Shown here: piece by piece, positions 1 through 8,342 of the stretch
How positions within the stretch are numbered: position 1 is the first letter of the stretch
Layout of the letters: every line of letters starts with the position of its first letter
Assembly (NCBI RefSeq): GCF_900114355.1
Contig: NZ_FOSS01000003.1
Coordinates: forward strand, 76,025-140,024
Length of the DNA stretch: 64,000 nt
Direction: 5' to 3'
Source: Lysobacter sp. cf310
Lineage (GTDB): Bacteria > Pseudomonadota > Gammaproteobacteria > Xanthomonadales > Xanthomonadaceae
The notes under the pieces: generated by a model
The model's input: only the letters and a program-made list of their open reading frames with translations
What the model was told of the DNA's origin: nothing
Databases searched by the model: none
Translations under genes and position numbers: made by a program

Positions 1-690
1 TTCCTGCGCCTGATGCTGGGCGGCCTGGCCGGCGCGGCCTTGGCCCGGCCTTGGCAGGCGGCCCTGGCCGCGGCCGAGTACGACTTCTGGTTCACCCGTT
101 TGAAGTACGACTCCGGCGACTGGGACGTGGACCAGCGCATGCCGGCCAACCTGATCACCTCGCTGATCGACTACACCAACCTGCGCGTGGATCCCAAGGA
201 GCACGTGCTGGCGCTGGCCGATCCCAAGATGCTGACCGCGCCGTTCTGCTACCTGGCCGGGCACAAGCTGGTCGAGTTCAATCCCGACGAGCGCCGCAAC
301 TTCGAGCGCTACGTGCGCAACGGCGGCTTCGTCTTCGTCGACGACTGCAATCACGACATCGACGGCCTGTTCGCGCGCTCGTTCGAGTCGCAGATGGCGT
401 CGATCTTCGGCCGCAAGGCGATGAAGAAGCTGCCCAAGAACCATCCCCTCTACCGCAGCTTCTTCGTCTTCGACGGCCCGCCCGCGACCGGTTTCGAACT
501 CAACGGCTGGGGCGACGACCTGGTCCACGAGTACCTGCAGGGCATCGAGATCGACGGCCGTCTGGGCGTGCTCTACAGCAACAAGGACTACGGCTGCGAG
601 TGGGATTACGACTGGCGCAACAAGCGCTTCCTGGCCGAGGACAACACCAAGTTCGCGGTCAACATCGTCATGTACGCGCTGACCGCGTGA
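1..690 (+). CDS. DUF4159 domain protein (5' end outside window)
   Basis: The reading frame is open from base 1 (F-L-R-L before the first ATG at 13), so the true start probably lies upstream; the hydrophobic Ala/Gly/Leu stretch would be the h-region of a signal peptide, possibly of Tat type, though the twin Arg is not visible. The remainder matches DUF4159, a domain with a class I glutamine-amidotransferase-like fold found as the extracytoplasmic partner in MoxR/DUF58 operons; the segment FERYVRNGGFVFVDDCNHD is typical. It is first of six same-strand genes ending at 7805, and the MoxR ATPase follows after 22 bases. Function is unknown; periplasmic localisation is inferred. Confidence 0.85.
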   Translation, partial: FLRLMLGGLAGAALARPWQAALAAAEYDFWFTRLKYDSGDWDVDQRMPANLITSLIDYTNLRVDPKEHVLALADPKMLTAPFCYLAGHKLVEFNPDERRNFERYVRNGGFVFVDDCNHDIDGLFARSFESQMASIFGRKAMKKLPKNHPLYRSFFVFDGPPATGFELNGWGDDLVHEYLQGIEIDGRLGVLYSNKDYGCEWDYDWRNKRFLAEDNTKFAVNIVMYALTA

Positions 691-712
691 ACGAACCAGC
701 AAGGGCACACCC

Positions 713-1711
713 ATGAGCCAGACCCCCAGCGAATCCGACATCCAGGCCGAACTGGCCCAGCTGAGCACGCTGCGCAGCGCGATCGCCCAGGCCATCGTCG
801 GCCAGGACGACGTGGTCGAACAGCTGCTGATCGGCCTGCTGGCCGGCGGCCACTGCCTGCTCGAAGGCGTGCCCGGCCTGGGCAAGACCCTGCTGGTGCG
901 TTCGCTGGGGCAGGCGCTGGAACTGCAGTTCCGGCGCGTGCAGTTCACCCCCGACCTGATGCCCAGCGACATCCTCGGCACCGAGCTGCTGGAGGAGGAC
1001 CACGGCACCGGCCATCGTCACTTCCGGTTCCAGCCCGGTCCGATCTTCACCAACCTGCTGCTGGCCGACGAGCTCAACCGCACCCCGCCCAAGACCCAGG
1101 CCGCGCTGCTGGAGGCGATGCAGGAACGCACGGTCAGCTACGCCGGCGTCACCCACACGCTGCCGTCGCCGTTCTTCGTGCTCGCCACCCAGAACCCGCT
1201 GGAACAGGCCGGCACCTATCCCTTGCCGGAAGCGCAGCTGGACCGTTTCCTGCTGCATATCCGCGTCGACTATCCCAGCGAGCGCGAGGAGCACGACATC
1301 CTGCAGCAGACCACCGGCGCGCACAGCGCGCAGGTGCCGCGAGTGATGCACGGCGAGCAGGTGCTGGCCCTGCAGGCGCGCGTGCGCGAGGTGCATCTGG
1401 GCGACGATCTGCTGCTGTGGATCACCCGCCTGGTGCGTGCGAGCCGGCCACGCGACAGTGCCCTGGCCGAGGTGCGGCAGTGGGTGAAGTGGGGCGCCGG
1501 CCCTCGCGCGGGCCAGTCACTGGTGCTCGCGGCCAAGGCGCGCGCGCTGCTGCATGGGCGCCTGGCGGCGACCCGCGACGACGTGCTGGCGCTGGCGGCG
1601 CCGGTGATGCGCCACCGCCTGCTGCTGTCGTTCGCGGCCGAGGCCGAACAGAAGAGCGCCGACGACGTGATCGCGGCGCTGCTGCGCGGCGTGCCGTACG
1701 CCGGCGCCTGA
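713..1711 (+). CDS. MoxR-family AAA+ ATPase
   Basis: A 332-residue AAA+ ATPase of the MoxR family, chaperone-like enzymes thought to remodel or activate vWA-domain partners. Walker A EGVPGLGKT lies at residues 51-59, Walker B LLLADE at 115-120 and the sensor-1 segment LATQNP at 157-162; the C-terminal lid helix domain is present, so the protein is full length. It is followed after 25 bases by a DUF58 protein, the usual genetic partner of MoxR. Cytoplasmic. The substrate cannot be deduced; the context suggests assembly or regulation of a membrane complex made by the downstream genes. Confidence 0.95.
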   Translation: MSQTPSESDIQAELAQLSTLRSAIAQAIVGQDDVVEQLLIGLLAGGHCLLEGVPGLGKTLLVRSLGQALELQFRRVQFTPDLMPSDILGTELLEEDHGTGHRHFRFQPGPIFTNLLLADELNRTPPKTQAALLEAMQERTVSYAGVTHTLPSPFFVLATQNPLEQAGTYPLPEAQLDRFLLHIRVDYPSEREEHDILQQTTGAHSAQVPRVMHGEQVLALQARVREVHLGDDLLLWITRLVRASRPRDSALAEVRQWVKWGAGPRAGQSLVLAAKARALLHGRLAATRDDVLALAAPVMRHRLLLSFAAEAEQKSADDVIAALLRGVPYAGA

Positions 1712-1736
1712 GCATCGGGGCAGGGCGGATAGCGCG

Positions 1737-2633
1737 ATGAGCGGCGATCTGATTCCGGCGGCGGTGCGGGCGCGCTTGCGCACTCTGCGCCTGACCTCGC
1801 GGCGCGCGGTCGGCGCGCACGGGCTGGGCCTGCACCGCAGCCGCAGCCGCGGCGCCGGCCTGGAGTTCGCCCAGTACCGCGCCTACGAGCCCGGCGACGA
1901 ACTGCGCCAGATCGACTGGAAACTGTATGCGCGCTCGGACCGCTTCTTCGTGCGCGAAGCCGAGCGCGAAAGCCCGCTCGCGGTGTGGCTGCTGGTCGAC
2001 GCCAGCGCCTCGATGAATCAGACCGACGCCGCGCGTCCGAACTGGAGCCGACTGGATGCGGCCAAGGGCCTGGCCGCCTGCGTGGCCGAACTGGCCTTGC
2101 GCCAGGGCGACCGCTTCGGATTGATCGGCCTGCGCGGCGACGGCCTGCGCCTGCTCGCGCCCGCCAGCGGCCCGCGCCAGCGCGACCGCCTGCTGCTGGA
2201 GCTGCAGGCGCTGTCGGCGCAAGGCGCCTGGCCCGGCAGCGAGCAACTGCGCCCGCTGTGGGAACGCATCGGCGCCGACGACCTGGTGCTGATGCTCGGC
2301 GACGGCTTCGACGAAAGCGGCATCGCGGTGGCCGAGCGCCTCGCATCGGCGCGGCGCGAGGTCTTGAGCGTGCGCATCCTGACCGCCGAGGAGCGCGATT
2401 TCCCGTATCAGGGCGGGCACCGCTTCCGCGACCCCGAGACCGGCGAGGAACTGCTGGGCGACGGCGTCGCGTTGCGCAACGAGTTCCTGGCGCGTTTCGG
2501 CGCGGCCCGCGCGGAGGTCGATGCGCGGCTGGACGCCTGCGGCATTCGCCACGCCGAGTACGTGCTCGATCAGGAGCTCGACCTGCCGCTGCGCCGTTTG
2601 TTCGGCGCGCGCGACGCCGCGGAGTACGCGTGA
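1737..2633 (+). CDS. DUF58 domain protein (vWA-like, MoxR partner)
   Basis: 298 residues. The N-terminal half carries the DUF58 signature (GLEFAQYRAYEPGDELRQID, residues 41-60, then W-K-x-Y-A-R), and a vWA-type fold follows with a MIDAS-like D-A-S-A-S at 88-92. DUF58 proteins are encoded next to MoxR ATPases and are presumed to be their adaptor or target. The stop overlaps the GTG start of the next gene (GTGA), indicating translational coupling. No signal peptide or membrane segment is seen, unlike longer DUF58 proteins with two N-terminal helices, so this is the short cytoplasmic type. Confidence 0.92.
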   Translation: MSGDLIPAAVRARLRTLRLTSRRAVGAHGLGLHRSRSRGAGLEFAQYRAYEPGDELRQIDWKLYARSDRFFVREAERESPLAVWLLVDASASMNQTDAARPNWSRLDAAKGLAACVAELALRQGDRFGLIGLRGDGLRLLAPASGPRQRDRLLLELQALSAQGAWPGSEQLRPLWERIGADDLVLMLGDGFDESGIAVAERLASARREVLSVRILTAEERDFPYQGGHRFRDPETGEELLGDGVALRNEFLARFGAARAEVDARLDACGIRHAEYVLDQELDLPLRRLFGARDAAEYA

Positions 2634-3784
2634 ACTTCGCGCTGTTGCTGCCCGCCGCCCTGGCCGCGCTCGCGGCCCTGCTGCTGCCGCTGCTGATCCA
2701 TCTGGCCCGGCGCAGCGAGCAGCGTCCCACCGATTTCGCGGCGCTGCGTTGGTTGCGCCACAAGCCGCGGCCGCGCCATCGCATTCGCTTCGACGAGCGC
2801 TGGCTGCTGCTGCTGCGTCTGTTGTTGCTGGCCTTGCTGGCGCTGTGGCTGGCGCGCCCGGTGATGTACGGGGCGGCGACCGCGCGGCCCTGGGTCGCGG
2901 TCGCGCCGGGGCTGGATCCGCGCACGCTGCGGCTCCCGCCCGACGCGCGCGCGCATTGGCTGGCGCCCGGCTTCCCGAAGATCGACACGCCATCGCCGAC
3001 GCAGCCGGTCGCGCTGGCCAGCCTGCTGCGCGAGCTGGATGCGACCTTGCCGACGGATGTGCCGCTGCGCGTGCTGGTGCCGGCGCAACTGACCGGCGCC
3101 GATGGCGAGCGCCCGCTGCTGTCGCGCAAGATCGAATGGCAGGTGGTGGCCGCTGCGGCGCCGGTCACGCCGGTCGCGCGCGCGCCCGCGGTGCCGAAGC
3201 TCGCGATCCGCTATGCGACCGAGCGCGCGCCCTCGCTGCCTTACCTGCGAGCGGCGGTGTCGTCGTGGTCGCCGCAAGGCGCCGCGCTCGACGTCGCGGC
3301 CACAACGTCGGTCGCGCCCGGCGATCCCGGTACGCGCAGCCTGCTATGGCTGGCGCCGGGCGCCTTGCCTGCACCCTTGCTGGAGTGGGTGGGGGCGGGC
3401 GGTAGCGTTCTGCTCGATGCGGGCGCGCCGCTGCCGGCGGGCGCCTCGCCCGCGCCGCTGTGGCGCGACGCCGACGGCGCGGTGCTGGTCGAAGGCGGTC
3501 GCTACCGGGACGGGCGCGTGCTGCGCTTCACTCGCGCGCTTACGCCGCAGGCGATGCCGGTGCTGTTGGAGCCCGAGTTTCCGCGCCGTCTGCGCGAGCT
3601 GCTGAGCGCGCCGACGCCCGCGCCCACGCTCGCGCTGGCCAGCGACTACGCGCCGCGCAGCGGCGGCCCGGCCTATCCCGCGCCCGCCCGCGATCTGCAA
3701 CCCTGGCTGGCCTTGCTGATCGGCCTGCTGTTCGCGCTGGAACGCTGGCTGGCCTGCCGGCCCGGCCGCGGGACGACGCCATGA
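2630..3784 (+). CDS. BatA-like membrane protein (N-terminal BatA domain)
   Basis: 384 residues from the GTG at 2630, chosen because it gives the 4-base GTGA overlap with the DUF58 gene and begins directly with a membrane helix. The N-terminal pattern (hydrophobic helix, L-L-I-H-L-A-R-R, then F-x-A-L-R-W-L near residue 35) is the BatA N-terminal domain. A second helix lies near 60-80 and a third near the C-terminus (about 353-370). The part between is likely periplasmic. No MIDAS motif is seen, so this is not a full BatA with a vWA domain. The stop overlaps the next start (ATGA). Confidence 0.85.
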   Translation: MNFALLLPAALAALAALLLPLLIHLARRSEQRPTDFAALRWLRHKPRPRHRIRFDERWLLLLRLLLLALLALWLARPVMYGAATARPWVAVAPGLDPRTLRLPPDARAHWLAPGFPKIDTPSPTQPVALASLLRELDATLPTDVPLRVLVPAQLTGADGERPLLSRKIEWQVVAAAAPVTPVARAPAVPKLAIRYATERAPSLPYLRAAVSSWSPQGAALDVAATTSVAPGDPGTRSLLWLAPGALPAPLLEWVGAGGSVLLDAGAPLPAGASPAPLWRDADGAVLVEGGRYRDGRVLRFTRALTPQAMPVLLEPEFPRRLRELLSAPTPAPTLALASDYAPRSGGPAYPAPARDLQPWLALLIGLLFALERWLACRPGRGTTP

Positions 3785-5955
3785 GCGCAACCGGCGAACT
3801 GCAGCGCCTATTGCGCGCGGCGCGCTGGCGGCGCGGGCTCGATGCCGTTCGGGTGGCCGCGCCCTGGGCGATCGTCGCGGCGGTCGCCGCCTGGCGATGG
3901 GGCGGGGAATGGGTCGCGGCCGCGGCCGCGCTGCTGGCGATCGTCGCCGTCGCGCTGCTGGCCTGGCGCCTAGCGCTGCGCCTGGACACGGCCTGGCTCA
4001 CGCGCCAGCTCAATGCACGCCGCCGCGACATGGACGACAGCGCCGATCTGCTGTTCGCCGATGCGGCGACGCTGGGCACCCTGCAGCGGCTGCAGCGCAC
4101 GCGCCTGCAAGGGCGCCTCGAGAGCGCGGCGACGCCCGCGCTGGGACCGGTCGGATCGTCGCGTCGCGCCTGGCTGTCGGCGGTGCTGGCCGGGCTCGCC
4201 TTGCTCGGGCTCCTGCTGTGGCCGCGCCCGAACGATGCGCCCTTGAGCGAGCGCCTGGCCGATGCGGTCGGCCTGGCGCCGTCGCCCACGCATACACGGC
4301 TGAGCGAGACCTCGTTGGCGATCGCGCCGCCCGCCTACACGCGTCTGCCGGCGCGCGAGGAAGCGCAACTGGAGGCCAAGAGCGTGCAAGGCGCGCGTTT
4401 GCGCTGGCGCCTGCGCTTCCAGCCGCAGCCGGGCTCGGCCGAGCTGGTGTTCCACGACGGCCGCCGCCTGGCCTTGCAGCGCCAGGGCGAGGACTGGTCG
4501 GCGAGCGCGGTGCTGGAGAAGTCGACGCTGTACCGCATCGTGCTGGATGCGCAGGCGCTGCCCTTGCAGCAGCGGCGCCTTTATCGTCTCGATCTCACCC
4601 CCGACCGTGCGCCGCAGCTGCGCGTGATCGAACCCGACCGCGGCCTGAGCCTGCTCACGCCGGGGCAGCGCGTGTGGCCGCTGGTGTTCGACGCCAGCGA
4701 CGACTACGGCCTGGCCGCGACCGCGAGCCTGCGCATCACCCTGGCCCAGGGCTCCGGCGAGAGCATTACCTTCCGCGAGCAGCGCATCGGCCTGCGCGGC
4801 AGCGGCGGCGCCACCGCCAAGCGTTATGCGCATCGTCTGGACCTGGCCGCGCTGGGTTTCGCGGTCGGCGACGATCTGATCGTGCAACTCAGCGTCGACG
4901 ACAACCGCGCGCCGCAGCCGCAGAGCGCGCGCAGCCCCAGCCTGATCCTGCGCTGGCCGGCGGACCTGGGCCAGGAGGCGACCGGCATCGAAGGCCTGGT
5001 CAAGACCACCTTGCCGGCGTACTTCCGCAGCCAGCGCCAGATCATCATCGACGCCGAAGCCTTGTACGCGCAGCGGCGCAAGCTCGCGGCCGCGCAGTAC
5101 GAACAGCGCTCGGACGCGATCGGCGTGGACCAACGCATCCTGCGCATGCGCTATGGCCAGTTCCTGGGCGAGGAAGCCGAGGGCGAGCCCAAGCCGCCGC
5201 CGACCAACGATGCCGAAGACCAGACGCATGCGGACGGCGAGCACGACGCGCAAGCCAAGTCCGAGGCCCACGACGATCACGACCACGCGCCGGCGCAGAC
5301 GCCCTCGCGTTTCGGCGATGCAGGCTCGGTACTGGAGGAGTACGGCCACACCCACGACCACGCCGAGGCCGCGACCTTGCTGGATCCCGAGACCCGCAAG
5401 CTGCTCAAGGCCGCGCTGGACGAGATGTGGCAGTCGGAGCTGCATTTGCGCCAGGCGCATCCGGAGACCGCCTTGCCCTACGCCTATCGCGCCCTGCGCT
5501 ACATCAAGCAGGTGCAGCAGGCCAGTCGCATCTATCTGGCGCGGGTCGGCCCGGAGCTGCCGCCGATCGACGAGAGCCGGCGCATGAGCGGCGAGCGCGC
5601 AGGCTTGGCGCGGCGCGGCGATGCGCTGAGCGCGGCCAGCACGCCCGATGCCAGCCTCGAAAGTCTGTGGCGCAGCCTGGAAACCGCACCGAGCGCGGCG
5701 AACGCGACCGTCGACACTGCGGCGCTGGAGCGCTGGCTGGGCGAGCACGAGGCGCGCGTGGCCGATCCGCTCGCGTTCGTGGCCGCGATCGATGCCCTAC
5801 GCGAGCGTCCCGACTGCCTGGCGTGCCGCGCGCGTCTGCGCGGTTTGCTCTGGCCGCTGTTGAGTCGCCCGCCGGCGGCGCTGCCGCGGCGCGAGGACGG
5901 CGGCGAAGAAGGGCGGCGCTATCTCGACGCCCTGCGCAAGGAGTCGGCGCCGTGA
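3781..5955 (+). CDS. Large membrane protein with His/Asp-rich segment (DUF4175-like)
   Basis: 724 residues from the ATG that overlaps the preceding stop. Two N-terminal hydrophobic segments (about 23-40 and 43-62) and a third near 131-152 anchor the protein; a large soluble part follows. It resembles DUF4175-type proteins found in MoxR operons, but this is tentative. Unusual features are a Glu/Asp/His/Pro-rich stretch at about residues 463-535, with clustered H-x-H and D-H-D-H motifs suggesting a disordered metal-binding linker, and a C-terminal C-L-A-C pair. Function is unknown. It ends in a GTGA overlap with the next gene. Confidence 0.8.
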   Translation: MSATGELQRLLRAARWRRGLDAVRVAAPWAIVAAVAAWRWGGEWVAAAAALLAIVAVALLAWRLALRLDTAWLTRQLNARRRDMDDSADLLFADAATLGTLQRLQRTRLQGRLESAATPALGPVGSSRRAWLSAVLAGLALLGLLLWPRPNDAPLSERLADAVGLAPSPTHTRLSETSLAIAPPAYTRLPAREEAQLEAKSVQGARLRWRLRFQPQPGSAELVFHDGRRLALQRQGEDWSASAVLEKSTLYRIVLDAQALPLQQRRLYRLDLTPDRAPQLRVIEPDRGLSLLTPGQRVWPLVFDASDDYGLAATASLRITLAQGSGESITFREQRIGLRGSGGATAKRYAHRLDLAALGFAVGDDLIVQLSVDDNRAPQPQSARSPSLILRWPADLGQEATGIEGLVKTTLPAYFRSQRQIIIDAEALYAQRRKLAAAQYEQRSDAIGVDQRILRMRYGQFLGEEAEGEPKPPPTNDAEDQTHADGEHDAQAKSEAHDDHDHAPAQTPSRFGDAGSVLEEYGHTHDHAEAATLLDPETRKLLKAALDEMWQSELHLRQAHPETALPYAYRALRYIKQVQQASRIYLARVGPELPPIDESRRMSGERAGLARRGDALSAASTPDASLESLWRSLETAPSAANATVDTAALERWLGEHEARVADPLAFVAAIDALRERPDCLACRARLRGLLWPLLSRPPAALPRREDGGEEGRRYLDALRKESAP

Positions 5956-7805
5956 ATCCCGCCTATGTCACGCCGGAATTCGCCTTGGCCGCACTGCTCG
6001 CGCTGGCGGTGTTGGCGGCCTGGACCGGACTGATCCTGCGCCAGGCGCGTGCGCCCGCGGGCGCACGCGCGCGAGGTTGGCGACTGGGCTTGCTGCTGAT
6101 CGCGCAACCGCTGGGCGCGATCCTGCTCTATCTGGCGCTGTTGCCGCCGCGCTTGCCGGGCGAAGCCGGCACGATGGTGGTCGCGACCCAAGGCGTCGCG
6201 GATTTCGCCGAGGGCATCGCCGGCGACGTGCGCGTGGTTCTGCCGGAAGCGCCCACCACGCTGGAAGGCGAGCGCGTACCCGACCTGGCCACCGCCTTGC
6301 GCCGGCATCCCGGCACGCGGCGCTTGCGCGTGATCGGCGCCGGCCTGGAGGCGCGCGATCTGGATGCCGCACGCGGCCTGGCGATCGAATTCCGGCCGAC
6401 GCCTTTGCCGCGCGGCCTCACCGGACTGTGGCTGCCGCGTCGGATCGCCGCCGGCGACGATTTCGTCGTGCATGCGCGCGCCCATGGCCTGGCCGGCGGC
6501 AGCGCCGAGCTGCTGGATCCGGCCGGGCAGCGCGTCGATCGCATGGCTGTGGACGCGAACGGCGCCCTGGCCCTGAGCGGCAGTGCGCGCGGCCCCGGCC
6601 TCGCCCCGTTCCGCCTGCGTCTGCTCGATGCCCAACGCAAAGCCGTGCAGGACGTCGAGCTGCCGTTGAGCGTCGCCGCCCAGACCGCGCCGCGCATCCT
6701 GATCCTGGCCGGCGCGCCCAGTCCCGAACTCAAGTACCTGCGGCGTTGGGCGCTGGACAGCGGCGCCGATCTGCACACCCAGATCAGCGTCGGCGGCGGC
6801 CTGCAGTTGGGCGATGCGCCGATCGCGCTGAACGCCGCCAGCCTCGCCGACTTCGATCTGGCCGTGCTGGACGATCGCAGTTGGGAGGGCCTGGGCGCGG
6901 CCCAGCGCGCCGCCCTGATCGAGGCCATGCGCAACGGCCTGGGCGTGGCCCTACGCGCGACCGGGCCCTTGTCCGACGGCACGCGCGCGCAATGGCGCGC
7001 GCTGGGCTTCAGCGTCGACGCCGGCCGCGATGCCGCCAACGCCAAGCTCGCGCTGGACGGCGGCGCCGACGAAGACGCGATCCGCGCACGCCTCGGCCCC
7101 GGCAGCGCCGACGCGCCGCGCGCGCGCGACGAGGCCGTGCCGGAGACGCCAGTGCTGAGCCGGCGCGTGCTGCGACTGGAATCGCCGCAGACCCAGACCC
7201 TGCTGCGCGATGCCGGCGGCGTCGCCTTGGCGGTGTGGCGCGAGCAAGGGCGCGGCCGCGTCGCCCTGTGGACGCTGACCGACAGCTTCCGCCTGGCCCT
7301 GGCCGGCCGTGGCGATCTGCATGCGCGTTTGTGGAACGACTTGCTGGCCACGGTGGCGCGTGCGCAGAGCGGCGGCGCGCCGGACATCGATACCGAAGCG
7401 CGACCGCACCGGCGCATGCGCCTGTGCGGTCTGAGCGCGGGCGCGCGCGTGTCCGCGCCGGACGGCAGCGAGCTGGTGTTGCCGATCGATCCGGCCAGCG
7501 GCGCGGCGCGCTGCGCCGCTTACTGGCCGCGCCTGCCGGGCTGGCACACGTTGCGCCAGGGCGAGCGCGCCTGGCCGTTCGCGGTGCGCGCCGCCGACGA
7601 AGCGCCGGGCCTGCGCGCGAGCGCCTTGCAGGCCGATACGCTGGCGCTCGCCGCGCAGCCGTCTTCGCGCTCCGACGCCGCGGATGCGTCCGCGAACGCG
7701 CATCGCGGTCCGTCCTGGCCCTGGTTCCTGGCCTGGCTGCTGTTCAGCGCGGTGTTGTGGTGGTTCGAGCGTTCGCGCTTTGGACGCATGCAGGCGGCGG
7801 TCTAA
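5952..7805 (+). CDS. Membrane protein with amidotransferase-like core, last gene of MoxR operon
   Basis: 617 residues from the GTG at 5952 (GTGA overlap). Two N-terminal membrane helices (about 7-26 and 43-63) are followed by a long extracytoplasmic part and a C-terminal helix (about 592-608) before F-E-R-S-R-F-G-R-M. The middle (L-I-L-A-G-A-P-S-P-E-L-K-Y-L-R-R-W, and later V-A-L-W-T-L-T-D-S) looks like the class-I glutamine-amidotransferase-like fold that is often the last member of MoxR/DUF58 clusters, without an obvious catalytic Cys. Its TAA overlaps the TAG of the convergent gene downstream. Confidence 0.8.
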   Translation: MNPAYVTPEFALAALLALAVLAAWTGLILRQARAPAGARARGWRLGLLLIAQPLGAILLYLALLPPRLPGEAGTMVVATQGVADFAEGIAGDVRVVLPEAPTTLEGERVPDLATALRRHPGTRRLRVIGAGLEARDLDAARGLAIEFRPTPLPRGLTGLWLPRRIAAGDDFVVHARAHGLAGGSAELLDPAGQRVDRMAVDANGALALSGSARGPGLAPFRLRLLDAQRKAVQDVELPLSVAAQTAPRILILAGAPSPELKYLRRWALDSGADLHTQISVGGGLQLGDAPIALNAASLADFDLAVLDDRSWEGLGAAQRAALIEAMRNGLGVALRATGPLSDGTRAQWRALGFSVDAGRDAANAKLALDGGADEDAIRARLGPGSADAPRARDEAVPETPVLSRRVLRLESPQTQTLLRDAGGVALAVWREQGRGRVALWTLTDSFRLALAGRGDLHARLWNDLLATVARAQSGGAPDIDTEARPHRRMRLCGLSAGARVSAPDGSELVLPIDPASGAARCAAYWPRLPGWHTLRQGERAWPFAVRAADEAPGLRASALQADTLALAAQPSSRSDAADASANAHRGPSWPWFLAWLLFSAVLWWFERSRFGRMQAAV

Positions 7806-8329
7806 GCGGGGTCGAGTATTTCGACGCCGTTGGATGCCGATAAACGAAAGGACTGCCAGCCACCGGGCGGATCCCACTCACCGCACCCGACGATCTCGGT
7901 AGCGGTCACGCTTTCCACGACGACGCCGTCGATGCCGAGCATCGCGCTGCGCCATTCCAGCACGCCGTCGCGATCGAAGCTGAAGAGGCGCTGCGCGGAT
8001 GCGACGAGCAGGCGCGCCTCGCCGGCGCTCAAGTTGCCGAAGTAGCTGTCGAGCTCAAACTCGCTCGTGCTGCGATCGCGTAGATCGATGAAATGGACCC
8101 GGTGGCCGCTGCCGATTACGAGGTAGTGCGACCAGATCGCGTGAGCTTCGAAGCCGTAGTAGTCGTCCCGATGCTGATACAGATCGACGCGCGCGAACGG
8201 ACGATCCTCCGCACAGACCACGAAGACTTTGTCGGCCTCATTCGCGGTTGTGCTCGTGCGACCGACGCGGATCGGCTCCATCGCCTGCCAGGGCGTATCG
8301 AGATGACGGCCGAGCGCAACGGAGTACAT
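7802..8329 (-). CDS. Hypothetical protein, orphan
   Basis: 175 residues; I do not recognise a family. There is no signal peptide or membrane segment. The protein is rich in aromatic and acidic residues with alternating beta-like strands (V-I-G-S-G-H-R-V-H-F-I-D-L, L-F-S-F-D-R-D-G-V-L-E-W), so a beta-propeller-like fragment is possible but unproven. It is last in the minus-strand run from asnS, 13 bases after the SDR gene. Base composition is lower in GC than its neighbours (hand count 37 of 60 and 38 of 60 for two lines). Its stop shares bases with the convergent operon's stop. Confidence 0.7.
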   Translation of the reverse strand: MYSVALGRHLDTPWQAMEPIRVGRTSTTANEADKVFVVCAEDRPFARVDLYQHRDDYYGFEAHAIWSHYLVIGSGHRVHFIDLRDRSTSEFELDSYFGNLSAGEARLLVASAQRLFSFDRDGVLEWRSAMLGIDGVVVESVTATEIVGCGEWDPPGGWQSFRLSASNGVEILDPA

Positions 8330-8342
8330 GTCGGGTCGCGGC

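Noticed and set aside
1270..3168. Long minus-strand reading frame (632 codons) opposite the MoxR/DUF58 genes
   Set aside because: Arg/Ser/Ala-rich with no domain; a by-product of high GC opposite real genes. The same holds for the long frames at 13606-14061, 14005-15783, 16198-17232, 37064-39499, 40276-42195 and 53883-56489.
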